Source: Candidatus Saganbacteria bacterium
Lineage (GTDB): Bacteria > Margulisbacteria > WOR-1 > XYC2-FULL-46-14 > WPAF01
Length of the DNA: 64,000 bases
Reading direction: 5' to 3'
Assembly: GCA_016223205.1 (NCBI GenBank)
Contig: JACRPM010000002.1
Location: 62,001-126,000, forward strand
The notes beneath the pieces were generated by a model that had not been told where the DNA came from, did no database searches, and saw only the letters and a program-made list of their open reading frames with translations. Position 1 is the first letter of the stretch, and each line of letters begins with the position of its first letter. The translations under genes were made by a program, and so were the position numbers. Positions 46,289 through 54,357 of this stretch are shown here, piece after piece.

Positions 46289-47362
46289 ATGAGAATTTCG
46301 GAACAAATATTAAAAAGGTCCCCAATCATTGGGTCGCATAGAGAATTTAAGGCCGGTGGCGGTTCCGCCGGCGATCCTATTTGTCCGCTTTTCCCCAAAA
46401 ACTTCGCCAGGGGTAGCGGGGGCCGAATTTATAAAATCCTCCGGCCCTTTGCCCAAGGCGGCATGTCGATCCTTTATGAGGTTCAGGACGGCAACGGCAA
46501 ATTGCATCTTCTGAAAATGCCCTGTGGCCTCGATCAATATGACGAAGCCACTCAAGTCGATCTTTGGAAAAGATTTCGCCGGGAAGTCAGGATACTCCAC
46601 GGCATTCATCATACCAATATACTGCCCGCCGATTTCGCCCAGCACCGCGATAAGGTGGTAAAATTGGTGGATTGGGACCCCTGCTGGGACCCCACTAAAC
46701 CGAGCGAGGCCTTTCCAAAATACTATATAGAGGAAATGATCGTCGGCCACGATCTGGAAAAAGTGGTCGAGAGCCGTCAAGTGGTGGATTCTCTTCACGC
46801 CACGACCATAATGTACAGCGTCATGCTGGGCCTGGTAGTATTCGGTGAGGTAGCCCGGCGCCTGGGGGAAGGGACCTTCGCCCATCGCGATCTAAAGCCC
46901 GCCAACATCAGGCTCGAGATGATCGGCGGTCAAGTCAAACGCGTGGTACTGATGGATTTCGGCATTGCGCACCTGGCCAGGGAATATAATGAAAAATTGA
47001 CCAGGACCGGCGCTTTCTGGGGAACGCCTGATTATCCCGCTCCCGAAACTTTTCCCAGCCGCAGCGACCAGGCCGACCAACGCTCCGATATCTTTGTGGC
47101 GGGATTTATTTGGTACGAACTGCTAACCGGTATGGCGCCTTTTGATCCCAAAAACCCGGCCCAAGCCCGATTGTTCTATTCAAGACCTCAAGCATTTATA
47201 GATCGCTTGGCTGTTGAATGCCAGCAAACCGGCCGGGTGCATGTAAATGTCAGGAATGTTTTATTCCGCGCCCTGGCCGCGCATCCTGATACTAGATATC
47301 AGACCTATGCCGAAACCGCCGGCGTGCTTCACGATCTGATCACAAAGCTGCAACGCGCTTGA
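46289..47362 (+). CDS. Ser/Thr protein kinase, canonical catalytic loop
   Basis: 357 residues: Gly-rich loop FAQGGMSILYEV (54-65), Lys76, helix-C FRREVRIL, HRDLKPANIRL (199-209), DFGIAHLA (223-230), GTPDYPAPE and a subdomain IX Asp in SDIFVAGFIWYELLTG. It is unlike the kinase at 36304 in keeping every key residue. There is no membrane anchor. A 25-residue Gly-rich leader precedes the domain. There is no clear Shine-Dalgarno. The last 23 nt overlap the convergent aminotransferase gene. Confidence 0.9.
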   Translation: MRISEQILKRSPIIGSHREFKAGGGSAGDPICPLFPKNFARGSGGRIYKILRPFAQGGMSILYEVQDGNGKLHLLKMPCGLDQYDEATQVDLWKRFRREVRILHGIHHTNILPADFAQHRDKVVKLVDWDPCWDPTKPSEAFPKYYIEEMIVGHDLEKVVESRQVVDSLHATTIMYSVMLGLVVFGEVARRLGEGTFAHRDLKPANIRLEMIGGQVKRVVLMDFGIAHLAREYNEKLTRTGAFWGTPDYPAPETFPSRSDQADQRSDIFVAGFIWYELLTGMAPFDPKNPAQARLFYSRPQAFIDRLAVECQQTGRVHVNVRNVLFRALAAHPDTRYQTYAETAGVLHDLITKLQRA

Positions 47363-48494
47363 CGGCTTCGCGGAGACGCTCGTCCGGAGAAGTGATCGAG
47401 ATCCGGAAATAGCCCTCGCCGTATTTGCCGTAGCCCGAACCCGGAACAACCAGAACCCCGGTTTTCTCGAGAAGTTCAGACACGAATTTGGCGGAAGTAT
47501 ATCCTTTAGGGACTTTGGGCCAGATATAGAAGCCGGCTTTGGGAACTTGTAGTTGAAATCCCGCTTTTTTTAGTCCCTCGACCACTATATTGCGCCGCCG
47601 CTCATAGATGCCGTTGGTCTCTTTTAAGTGGCTCTGCGAGCCGGTTAAGGCCTCCACTCCTGCCATCTGGAGCGCCATATAAGCGCCGGAATCGACATTG
47701 GTCTTGATGATGGAAAGCGCATTGATCGCCGCACTGTTCCCTACTGCCATACCCAACCGGAAACCGGTGCAATTATAAGTTTTAGAAAGCGAGTGGAATT
47801 CGACCGCTACCTCTTTGGCTCCGGGAATTTCCAGGACCGAAAGCGGTTTGTAGCCCTCAAAGGCAATCTCGGAATAAGCCAGGTCCGAACACAGCAGAAT
47901 ATCGTATTTGCGGCAGAAAGCCACTGCTTCTTCCAAAAAATCCGCATCGGCCGTGGCCCCGGTGGGATTGTTGGGATAATTGATGAACATCAGCTTGGCT
48001 TTGCGAGCGATCGAGGCCGGGATCTTTTTTAGGTCGGGTAAAAAGCCGTTTTTCTCGAGCAGCGGCAGGAGATGGGGCCGGCCGCCTGCCAAAAGTGTGG
48101 CCGTTTTGTAGACCGGGTAGGCCGGGTCCGGTATCAGTGCGATATCCCCGGGATCAAGCAGGGCAAAGAACAGGTGCGCGATGCCCTCTTTGGAGCCGAT
48201 GAGCGCCATCACCTCGGAATTGGGATCAAGGTCAATCAAAAACCTTTTGTGGTACCAGAAAGCCACCGCCTCGCGAAAGGCAAAGGTCCCCTCATAGGGA
48301 GGGTAACCGAAACTGCGGGGATTATCGATGGCCTGGTGCAGGGCTTGGGTAATATGGTCGGGCGTGGGCAGGTCGGGATCCCCGATCCCCAGATTGATAA
48401 TGTCCACCCCGCGGGCTTTCATTGCTTCCCGTTGTTTGTCGATCTGCACAAAAAGATAGGGTGGCACTTTGGCGATGCGTTTGGCTTTTTTCAT
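47340..48494 (-). CDS. dapL: LL-diaminopimelate aminotransferase (DapL-type)
   Basis: Class I/II PLP aminotransferase of 384 residues: INLGIGDPDLPTPDHI (~34-49), GYPPYEGTFAFREAVAFWY, NYPNNPTGA, SDLAYSEIAFEGYKP, and the PLP lysine in HSLSKTYNCTGFRLG. The pattern and the neighbouring dapF suggest DapL type 2, giving the one-step route from tetrahydrodipicolinate; a general aspartate-type aminotransferase is the alternative. The ATG at 48494 directly abuts a 148-bp inverted-repeat element whose terminal GGTGAGG would serve as the ribosome-binding site. Confidence 0.85.
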   Translation of the reverse strand: MKKAKRIAKVPPYLFVQIDKQREAMKARGVDIINLGIGDPDLPTPDHITQALHQAIDNPRSFGYPPYEGTFAFREAVAFWYHKRFLIDLDPNSEVMALIGSKEGIAHLFFALLDPGDIALIPDPAYPVYKTATLLAGGRPHLLPLLEKNGFLPDLKKIPASIARKAKLMFINYPNNPTGATADADFLEEAVAFCRKYDILLCSDLAYSEIAFEGYKPLSVLEIPGAKEVAVEFHSLSKTYNCTGFRLGMAVGNSAAINALSIIKTNVDSGAYMALQMAGVEALTGSQSHLKETNGIYERRRNIVVEGLKKAGFQLQVPKAGFYIWPKVPKGYTSAKFVSELLEKTGVLVVPGSGYGKYGEGYFRISITSPDERLREAVKRVAAL

Positions 48495-48642
48495 CCTCAC
48501 CCACCCTCACTTCGTTCGGGTCCCCCCTCTCCACTTCGTGGAGAGGGCTGCAATTCTCGAATTAACCTATTCTTCCTGCCCTCTCCATCTCCGATGGAGA
48601 GGGGGGACCATTCCGAATGATAATGAGGAATGGTGGGTGAGG
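48495..48642. mobile_element. MITE-like element with terminal inverted repeats, copy 1
   Basis: 148 bp with perfect 11-bp ends (CCTCACCCACC / GGTGGGTGAGG) and two internal hairpins of CCCTCTCC...GGAGAGGG. It fills exactly the space between the dapF stop and the dapL ATG. There is no coding capacity. It is related to 53061-53232. Confidence 0.8.
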
Positions 48643-49437
48643 TCATAGGTAATATTTTCCTTCGAAGACGGCTTCGGCCGGGCCGGTCATCAGGACATGG
48701 TTGTCGTCCTGCCATTCCACTTTGAGCGTTCCTCCGGGTAGATTCACTTTGACCGATCGGCCGACTTTTCCGGCCAGGCTGGCGGCAACCACCGAGGCGC
48801 TTGCCCCGGTGCCGCAGGCCAGCGTTTCCCCCGCTCCCCGCTCCCACACTAAAACCTCGATCTCGGAATCGCTTATGATCTTAACGAACTCTACGTTGGT
48901 GCGGTTGGGGAAATGCGAAGAGAGCTCAATGATCGGCCCGATCTCCGCCAGGGTGATCTGATCGAGATTAGAAACTATGGCCACCGCGTGGGGATTGCCC
49001 ATATTGATCTTTCTGAAACGGAAACCTTCGAACTTGAGCTCCCCTTCGTCTTTGGGCTCGCCCATATCGACTTCTACCGCTGAAACTATCCCCTCTTCAG
49101 CAATAATTGCCACGACTTTGATCCCGGCAATGGTTTCGATCGAGACCACATCTTTGGTCAACTTATCTTTTTCATAAACGTATTTGGCAAAACAGCGGAG
49201 GCCGTTGCCGCACATTTCGGGCTCGCTCCCGTCGGGATTTATGATCTGCAGGCGGTATTCGGCTTTGGCGGAAGGATGGACGATCAAGACCCCATCGGCC
49301 CCCACCCCAAAGTGCCGGTCGCAGAGTTCGCGCGCCAGCTGCGGCAGGGAACTGCCCTCGATTTTTTCCGCACGGGCGTCGAGGAGGACAAAATCGTTGC
49401 CCAGCCCGTGCATCTTAATAAAATTCAACGTCCGCAT
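48643..49437 (-). CDS. dapF: Diaminopimelate epimerase
   Basis: Converts LL- to meso-diaminopimelate. The two catalytic cysteines are in MCGNGLRCFAKYV and LACGTGASASVVAA; also KMHGLGNDFVLLDAR (8-22) and GNPHAV. 264 residues. TATAAT lies 6 nt before the ATG. Ends 2 nt from the inverted-repeat element preceding dapL, so the pair was probably a simple two-gene operon before the insertion. Confidence 0.95.
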   Translation of the reverse strand: MRTLNFIKMHGLGNDFVLLDARAEKIEGSSLPQLARELCDRHFGVGADGVLIVHPSAKAEYRLQIINPDGSEPEMCGNGLRCFAKYVYEKDKLTKDVVSIETIAGIKVVAIIAEEGIVSAVEVDMGEPKDEGELKFEGFRFRKINMGNPHAVAIVSNLDQITLAEIGPIIELSSHFPNRTNVEFVKIISDSEIEVLVWERGAGETLACGTGASASVVAASLAGKVGRSVKVNLPGGTLKVEWQDDNHVLMTGPAEAVFEGKYYL

Positions 49438-49443
49438 GCAATT

Positions 49444-49449
49444 ATTATA
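49444..49449 (-). promoter_or_regulatory. -10 box for a leaderless dapF transcript
   Basis: Minus-strand TATAAT, 6 nt before the ATG at 49437, with no Shine-Dalgarno. Confidence 0.65.
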
Positions 49450-49455
49450 ACATAA

Positions 49456-49818
49456 CTAGAAATAACTGGCGGAGGAGGTGGGAGATTCAAAGACCGTTAC
49501 CTTGGTGAGTTTCCCTTCGCGGGGAAGCTGTTTCCGCAGCCGCTCGAAGACCAACTTGGCAATATTTTCCGAGGTGGGGTTCATTTTGTGGAAGGATTTC
49601 AGGGCGTTGAGGTTCTGATGGTCGAAAACCTCGAGTATCCCCTTAAGCAGGGAGCGGATCTTTTTGAAGTCGATCACGTATCCCAATTTTCCCGCCTTTT
49701 TAGCCCTCAAATAGACCTGCACCTTGAAGGTGTGCCCGTGGAGCTTTTCGCAGGGGCCGGAATAACCGCGCAATTGATGGGCGGCGTCGAACGAATCCTC
49801 AACCATTAATTCGAACAT
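49456..49818 (-). CDS. queD: 6-carboxy-tetrahydropterin synthase
   Basis: 120-residue T-fold protein of the PTPS/QueD family, for queuosine precursor synthesis. Zinc histidines are in SFDAAHQLRG (His14) and KLHGHTFKV (two His), with catalytic Cys24 in GPCEKLHGH and VIDFKKI; the second catalytic group lies in FDHQNLN. A strong AGGAGG lies inside the end of murI, 5 nt before the ATG. It ends the CCA-amidase-murI-queD operon. Other queuosine genes are not seen here. Confidence 0.9.
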   Translation of the reverse strand: MFELMVEDSFDAAHQLRGYSGPCEKLHGHTFKVQVYLRAKKAGKLGYVIDFKKIRSLLKGILEVFDHQNLNALKSFHKMNPTSENIAKLVFERLRKQLPREGKLTKVTVFESPTSSASYF

Positions 49819-49819
49819 A

Positions 49820-50644
49820 TTATCCTCCTAATTTGACTGGTTTGGCGATGATCGGTTTGCCGTAAAGTTTACTGCCCAATTCCTCGAAATGCAAAACCGA
49901 GCCGGTCACTACGAACTGGTATTGTCCGCGCCCGGCCTTCAATGACAAAAGCTTTTTGGCGTCTTTCACCGCTTCCTCTGCAGGATCGATGAACACGATC
50001 TGGCCTTCGGTGAGCTCTTTCAGCACCCCCAGCAAATGGGGATAATGGGTGCAACCCAGGATAATGGTGTCCACATTTTCTTTTTGCAGCGGCTTTAGGT
50101 AATCCCGGGCTACCTTACGGGTCTCTTCGGTATCGATGAACCCGCCTTCGATGAGGGGCACAAAAAGCGGACAGCCCTCGGCGATGACCGTTACCTCTTT
50201 TTTCATGGATTTGATGGTCTTTTGGTAAGAGCCGGATTCCACCGTGCCTACCGTGGCCAAAAGACCGATCCGGTTGTTTTTGGTGGCCGCAAGCGCCGCC
50301 CGGGAACCGGGCTCGATCAGCGAGATGATGGGAAATTTGTATTTATCTTTTAAGACCGGATAGGCGACGGAAGAGGAGGTGCCGCAGGCCATGATCACCA
50401 GCTTAACTCCTTGTTCGGCGAAGTAATTGAGGATCTCGGTGTTGATCTTGATGATCTCATCCGCGGGGCGGCCTCCGTAGGGGACACGTTTGGTATCAGC
50501 CAAATACATTACATCCTCCGCCGGGATCTGCCGGGCCACTTCCGAAAGGACCGAAAGCCCCCCCACCCCCGAATCGAACATGCCGATGGGTTGGGACGCC
50601 GGGGGCTTGGGATAGACCGGTTTTTCTTCCGGCTTTAATGCCAC
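49820..50644 (-). CDS. murI: Glutamate racemase
   Basis: Makes D-glutamate for peptidoglycan. IGMFDSGVGGLSVLSEV (21-37), RVPYGGRPADEI, the first catalytic cysteine in MACGTSSSVAYP (the usual Asn after Cys is Gly) and the second in GCTHYPHL. 274 residues with a 20-residue Pro/Lys-rich leader. GTG start preceded by GAGAGG. It is between the amidase and queD on one strand. Confidence 0.93.
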   Translation of the reverse strand: MALKPEEKPVYPKPPASQPIGMFDSGVGGLSVLSEVARQIPAEDVMYLADTKRVPYGGRPADEIIKINTEILNYFAEQGVKLVIMACGTSSSVAYPVLKDKYKFPIISLIEPGSRAALAATKNNRIGLLATVGTVESGSYQKTIKSMKKEVTVIAEGCPLFVPLIEGGFIDTEETRKVARDYLKPLQKENVDTIILGCTHYPHLLGVLKELTEGQIVFIDPAEEAVKDAKKLLSLKAGRGQYQFVVTGSVLHFEELGSKLYGKPIIAKPVKLGG

Positions 50645-50663
50645 CCTCTCGGTTAAGGTCTTT

Positions 50664-51740
50664 CTAACTGCGCTTATTTCTGAAATAGTTTTCCACTCCT
50701 TGGGCGATATCGCGCGCCACTTCTTTCTGGAAACTGGGGGAGAGGATGAGCGCGCCCTCCTGATCGCCGGTCATATACACCGGCTCGAGCAGGATCGCCG
50801 GCATGTTGGTATGGTGAATGGTATAGAGCATGGCCTGGCGTACTCCCCGGTCTTTCCTTCTTATACCCAAGACCAAACTACGGTGCACCGCATCCGCAAG
50901 GGCCCGGCTGTGTTCGTGATAATAATAGGTCTCGGTACCGGTGATCCGCGGGTTATCCAATGAATTGTAATGCACTCCCAGGTAAATGTCCGCCCCGATG
51001 CGGTTGGCAAAGCTTACGATATCCGGCAGGTTCTTTTTTATGTCCGTTTGGCGGGTTAAAAACACGTTGGCGCCTTTCTCCTTTAGATACTTTGCCAGAT
51101 AAAGCGCGGTCTTGAGATTGATGTTCTTTTCCAGGACATTGTTATATCCCGTGGCCCCGGGATCGTCCCCGCCGTGGCCGGGATCGATCACGATCACCTT
51201 ATTCTTCAGCACCTGCACCGGTTTTTCTGCGACAACCTCAACCGAAACCGGTGTTTTTGCGATCTTGGTGGTTTTCTTTGATTGGATCGGCGGTTTTACC
51301 GGCTCCGTTTTCACGGCCACTGCCGGGAAATCCCCCGCCCCATCGGCCACCTCCAGCATCACCTGCTGCCGGCCGTAAAGCGCGGCGGCCTCCCATTTTA
51401 CCGGACGCTTAAGCTCCAGCACCACCCGGCCGATGAGCGGTTTTTTGGAAAATTGCCCCGCCCTGATCAATCCCACCCGTTTGCTTTTTTTAACGATGGA
51501 GATCAGTGGTTTTTCGATGGTTACCCCTTTGAAATCCAGGATCAAGCGGGGCGGATCTTTTATTAGGGTGATCTTGGGAAGGACCTCCTGGTCCAACTTG
51601 ATGATAAAATTATCATAATATTTGTGCGGCTCGACCTCGATACCCTGGAGCTTGACCTCGGCCCCAACCGGAGAAGAAAGCAGAAATAGGACAAAGCCGA
51701 GAATGAATTTAACCGCGACTTTAGTCGCAGGTTCAACCAT
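50664..51740 (-). CDS. N-acetylmuramoyl-L-alanine amidase (AMIN + Amidase_3)
   Basis: 358-residue exported cell-wall hydrolase. After a hydrophobic signal (FILGFVLFLLSSPVGA, ~12-27) comes an AMIN domain (~30-130), a Lys/Pro-rich linker and a zinc amidase domain: VIDPGHGGDDPGATG, a Glu in EKNINLKTAL, GVHYNS, and LLEPVYMT. It splits daughter cell walls. The first ten codons contain the recurring GCGACTAAAGTCGC palindrome (V-E-P-A-T-K-V-A-V). It overlaps the CCA-transferase gene by 8 nt. Confidence 0.92.
   Translation of the reverse strand: MVEPATKVAVKFILGFVLFLLSSPVGAEVKLQGIEVEPHKYYDNFIIKLDQEVLPKITLIKDPPRLILDFKGVTIEKPLISIVKKSKRVGLIRAGQFSKKPLIGRVVLELKRPVKWEAAALYGRQQVMLEVADGAGDFPAVAVKTEPVKPPIQSKKTTKIAKTPVSVEVVAEKPVQVLKNKVIVIDPGHGGDDPGATGYNNVLEKNINLKTALYLAKYLKEKGANVFLTRQTDIKKNLPDIVSFANRIGADIYLGVHYNSLDNPRITGTETYYYHEHSRALADAVHRSLVLGIRRKDRGVRQAMLYTIHHTNMPAILLEPVYMTGDQEGALILSPSFQKEVARDIAQGVENYFRNKRS
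51711..51733. repeat. Short palindromic repeat at an amidase 5' end
   Basis: Same AACCTGCGACTAAAGTCGCGGTT palindrome as at 43684-43708, here spanning codons 3-10 of the amidase, and including the last base of the upstream gene. Confidence 0.8.
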
Positions 51741-53061
51741 GTTTCCTTATCATCTCCAGCAATTTCTCCCGCTCGTTCAAAGCCGGATCGTCCAAAACCT
51801 TCTCCAAAAGAGCTTCCAGCACCTTTCCGACTCTTGGTCCCGCCGGGATGCTCAATTCGCGCATCACGTCCCCGCCGTCCACCTTAAGGTCTTTGATATG
51901 CAGGGCGTTCTCTTCGGCCAATATTTTATCGATGCGCAGCTGCAACTCTTCGAGATACCCCGAATCGATCTCCCTCTCCATCCCCCGGGCGTCCGCCATC
52001 CGCAGGGCAAAAAGGTCGGGGAGATTGTCGAGCCCTACCCGGCGGATAAATCGCCTTACCGCCGCATCCGACCAACTGCTTTGATAATTGAACATATGGT
52101 TGGCGACCAAAAGGCCGACTTTTTCGATATGCTCGTTGCTGAAACGCAGCCGCCGCAAGATGTCTTCTGCCATCTCCCGGCCCTTCTGGTCGTGGCCGTA
52201 AAAAGTGTTCTCCACCTTGCACGGGGGCTTGGCGATGTCGTGCAAAAGAGCGGCCAGCCGCACCGGCAGATTATCCAAGGGTGCGGCATCACAGCTATAA
52301 AGCGCGTGGTAGTAAACATCCCATTTGTGGAACTGCGCGGGTTGTTCCACTCCTACGCCGAGCAGGAGCTCGGGAATGAACAGATTTAGCAGACCCGATC
52401 TTCTCATGTATTCGATACCGATCGAAGGCTTGGAGGAGGAAAGCATCTTGACCAGCTCGTCGTGCACCCGTTCTACTGCCACTTTTTTGGTGATCTGGAG
52501 AGTTTGGCCGATGGCCGAGAAAGTTTTTTCTTCGATCTCAAAAGTAAGCTGGGCGGCAAAGCGGCAGGCGCGTAGCGACCGCAGGCCGTCTTCCGAAAAA
52601 CGGTCGACCGCCCGGCCTACGGTGCGGATCAGTTTCTCCGAGAGATCTTTCTGGCCGCCGAATTTATCCACGAATTCATAGGAGGTCGGATCGTAGGCCA
52701 TGGCATTCACCGTAAAATCCCGGCGGGAGAGGTCTTCTTCCAGGTTTTTGCTGTATTTCACCTGGCTGGGATGGCGGCCGTCGGTGTATTGTTCATCCCG
52801 GCGGAAGGTGGTGACCTCAAAAGTCCCGCCTTCGACCAAAACCGTGACCGTTCCGAATTCAATGCCGGTGGGCACCACTTTGTGGAACAGGCGGCTGACC
52901 GTCTCCGGCGGAGCGTCGGTGGTGAGGTCCCATTCCGTGGGAGTCCTTCCCAATAATATATCCCGCACCGATCCGCCCACCAGGAAGCATTTGAATCCCT
53001 GGTCTTTTAAAGTTTGGATGATGTGGAGAGCTCCCGCGGGATATTTATAATCCTTGAGCAC
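51733..53061 (-). CDS. CCA tRNA nucleotidyltransferase / poly(A) polymerase family, with HD domain
   Basis: 442 residues. Class II nucleotidyltransferase: FLVGGSVRDILLGRTPTEWD (~26-45), the DLTTDA carboxylates, FEVTTFRRDEQYTDGR, RRDFTVNAMAYDP, then helical tRNA-binding domains and an HD phosphohydrolase motif LLHDIAKPPC. The HD domain is typical of CCA-adding enzymes that also trim cyclic phosphates. I choose the GTG at 53061, where homology begins; the longer frame to 53127 translates the inverted-repeat element. The end overlaps the amidase gene. Confidence 0.9.
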   Translation of the reverse strand: MLKDYKYPAGALHIIQTLKDQGFKCFLVGGSVRDILLGRTPTEWDLTTDAPPETVSRLFHKVVPTGIEFGTVTVLVEGGTFEVTTFRRDEQYTDGRHPSQVKYSKNLEEDLSRRDFTVNAMAYDPTSYEFVDKFGGQKDLSEKLIRTVGRAVDRFSEDGLRSLRACRFAAQLTFEIEEKTFSAIGQTLQITKKVAVERVHDELVKMLSSSKPSIGIEYMRRSGLLNLFIPELLLGVGVEQPAQFHKWDVYYHALYSCDAAPLDNLPVRLAALLHDIAKPPCKVENTFYGHDQKGREMAEDILRRLRFSNEHIEKVGLLVANHMFNYQSSWSDAAVRRFIRRVGLDNLPDLFALRMADARGMEREIDSGYLEELQLRIDKILAEENALHIKDLKVDGGDVMRELSIPAGPRVGKVLEALLEKVLDDPALNEREKLLEMIRKHG

Positions 53062-53232
53062 CTCATCCCCGCCCTTCGGGCACCCCCTCTCCGCTTCGTG
53101 GAGAGGGGGCCCGGCTATATTCGACAATTGGTTGAAGTGTGCAATCCAATACTGTATGTCTCCTTATTGTAGACTTCCCTCTCCATCGAAGATGGAGAGG
53201 GGGGACCCCCGGCTTGCCGGGGGTGGGTGAGG
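53061..53232. mobile_element. MITE-like element with terminal inverted repeats, copy 2
   Basis: 172 bp. Ends CCTCATCCCCGCC / GGGGGTGGGTGAGG, imperfectly inverted. The two internal hairpins CCCTCTCC...GGAGAGGG are shared with copy 1; the spacer differs. Its left end touches the GTG of the CCA-transferase gene, again placing GATGAGG at the start codon. Confidence 0.75.
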
Positions 53233-53255
53233 TGCATTTTACCACAAAAGTATGT

Positions 53256-53261
53256 TAAAAT
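53256..53261 (+). promoter_or_regulatory. -10 box for a leaderless glycosidase transcript
   Basis: TAAAAT 6 nt before the ATG at 53268, one mismatch to TATAAT; no Shine-Dalgarno. Confidence 0.5.
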
Positions 53262-53267
53262 CTTTTT

Positions 53268-54356
53268 ATGAAAGCCCTAAAATACCTGCTGTTGGCGGTT
53301 ATTATCCTGCCGGTGCCCTTCGTTTTGAGCCATTCGGATCTTCCGGGCAGTCCGGAGGGCGGGGTAGCGTTCAACTTGCCGTTCAAGCAAAAACGCAGCT
53401 CCGACAAGGGGCTGTATATCACCGCCTGGACCGCGCAAAAACCCTCCCATTTGAACTACATTAAACGCATGGCCAAAAGCCACGGCCTCAACACTATCGT
53501 GGTGGATGCCAAGGATATGATCTCGGGTCCGATCTCGGAGATGGCAAAAAAGCGGCAGCTTAGGTCCGACTATCAAGTCCAGCCGGATCCCTGGCTGGCC
53601 AAACTGACCAAAGAATTGCAGGATGCGGGATTCATCGTCACCGCCCGGGTGGTGGTCTTTAAAGACGACCATCTGGCCCTGATCCGTCCCGACCTGGCTA
53701 TCCCCTATCGCGACAAGAAAGGCGGCCGCTGGGTGAACCCTTATTCCGATGAAGTCCGGCTCTACAACGTTTTGCTGGCCGAAACCTGTGCGGTCTCCGG
53801 GGTGGACGAAGTGCAGTTCGATTACATCCGCTTCCCGGCCGAGGGCTCGGCCGCCTATTTATCTTTCCCCGAGGAGGCGGAGCAAACCCGGGTGGAAGTG
53901 ATCACCCAATTTCTTAAAGAGGTTAGAGAACGGACCGTAAAATACAACACCTCGCTGGCGGTGGATATTTTCGGGGTTACCGCCTGGCAGAGCGAGTGGG
54001 ATGTGGAAACGCTGGGGCAGTCGCTGGAGGCCATGTCGCATTACCTGGATGTTTTATCCCCCATGTTCTACCCTTCCCATTTCCACCGGGGCTATGACGG
54101 CTTCGCCAATCCCGGTTCCGAGCCCTATTATTTCGTCAACACCGGCGTCAAGAAGGCCGTGGAGATATTGAATGCAGCCGGGGCCAAGACCAAATTGGTC
54201 CCCTGGATCCAGGGCTTCAATATGTTATCGCCTAATTATGGGCCGGGATATATCAAAGCGCAGGTGGAGGCCGCTAACGACGAAGGGGTGGAAGGATTTC
54301 TCATCTGGAACGCGCGCAACGTTTACGATAACCTGCCGGCCAGCTGGTCGGAGTGA
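53268..54356 (+). CDS. Exported putative glycosidase (DUF4015 family)
   Basis: 362 residues with a signal peptide (~1-22) and a TIM-barrel-like DUF4015/putative glycosyl hydrolase domain: KGLYITAWTAQ, LNTIVVDAKD, DEVQFDYIRFPAEG, VDIFGVTAWQ, VLSPMFYPSHF and LVPWIQGFN. The conserved D-Y-I-R-F-P and Y-P segments are family hallmarks; no substrate is known. It is on its own transcript, directly followed tail-to-tail by the GT4 gene with 1 nt between the stops. Confidence 0.85.
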   Translation: MKALKYLLLAVIILPVPFVLSHSDLPGSPEGGVAFNLPFKQKRSSDKGLYITAWTAQKPSHLNYIKRMAKSHGLNTIVVDAKDMISGPISEMAKKRQLRSDYQVQPDPWLAKLTKELQDAGFIVTARVVVFKDDHLALIRPDLAIPYRDKKGGRWVNPYSDEVRLYNVLLAETCAVSGVDEVQFDYIRFPAEGSAAYLSFPEEAEQTRVEVITQFLKEVRERTVKYNTSLAVDIFGVTAWQSEWDVETLGQSLEAMSHYLDVLSPMFYPSHFHRGYDGFANPGSEPYYFVNTGVKKAVEILNAAGAKTKLVPWIQGFNMLSPNYGPGYIKAQVEAANDEGVEGFLIWNARNVYDNLPASWSE

Positions 54357-54357
54357 A

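Noticed and set aside
53062..53127. Extended N-terminus of the CCA transferase up to 53127
   Set aside because: The extra 22 codons are translated from the inverted-repeat element and have no family similarity; the GTG at 53061 marks the start of homology.
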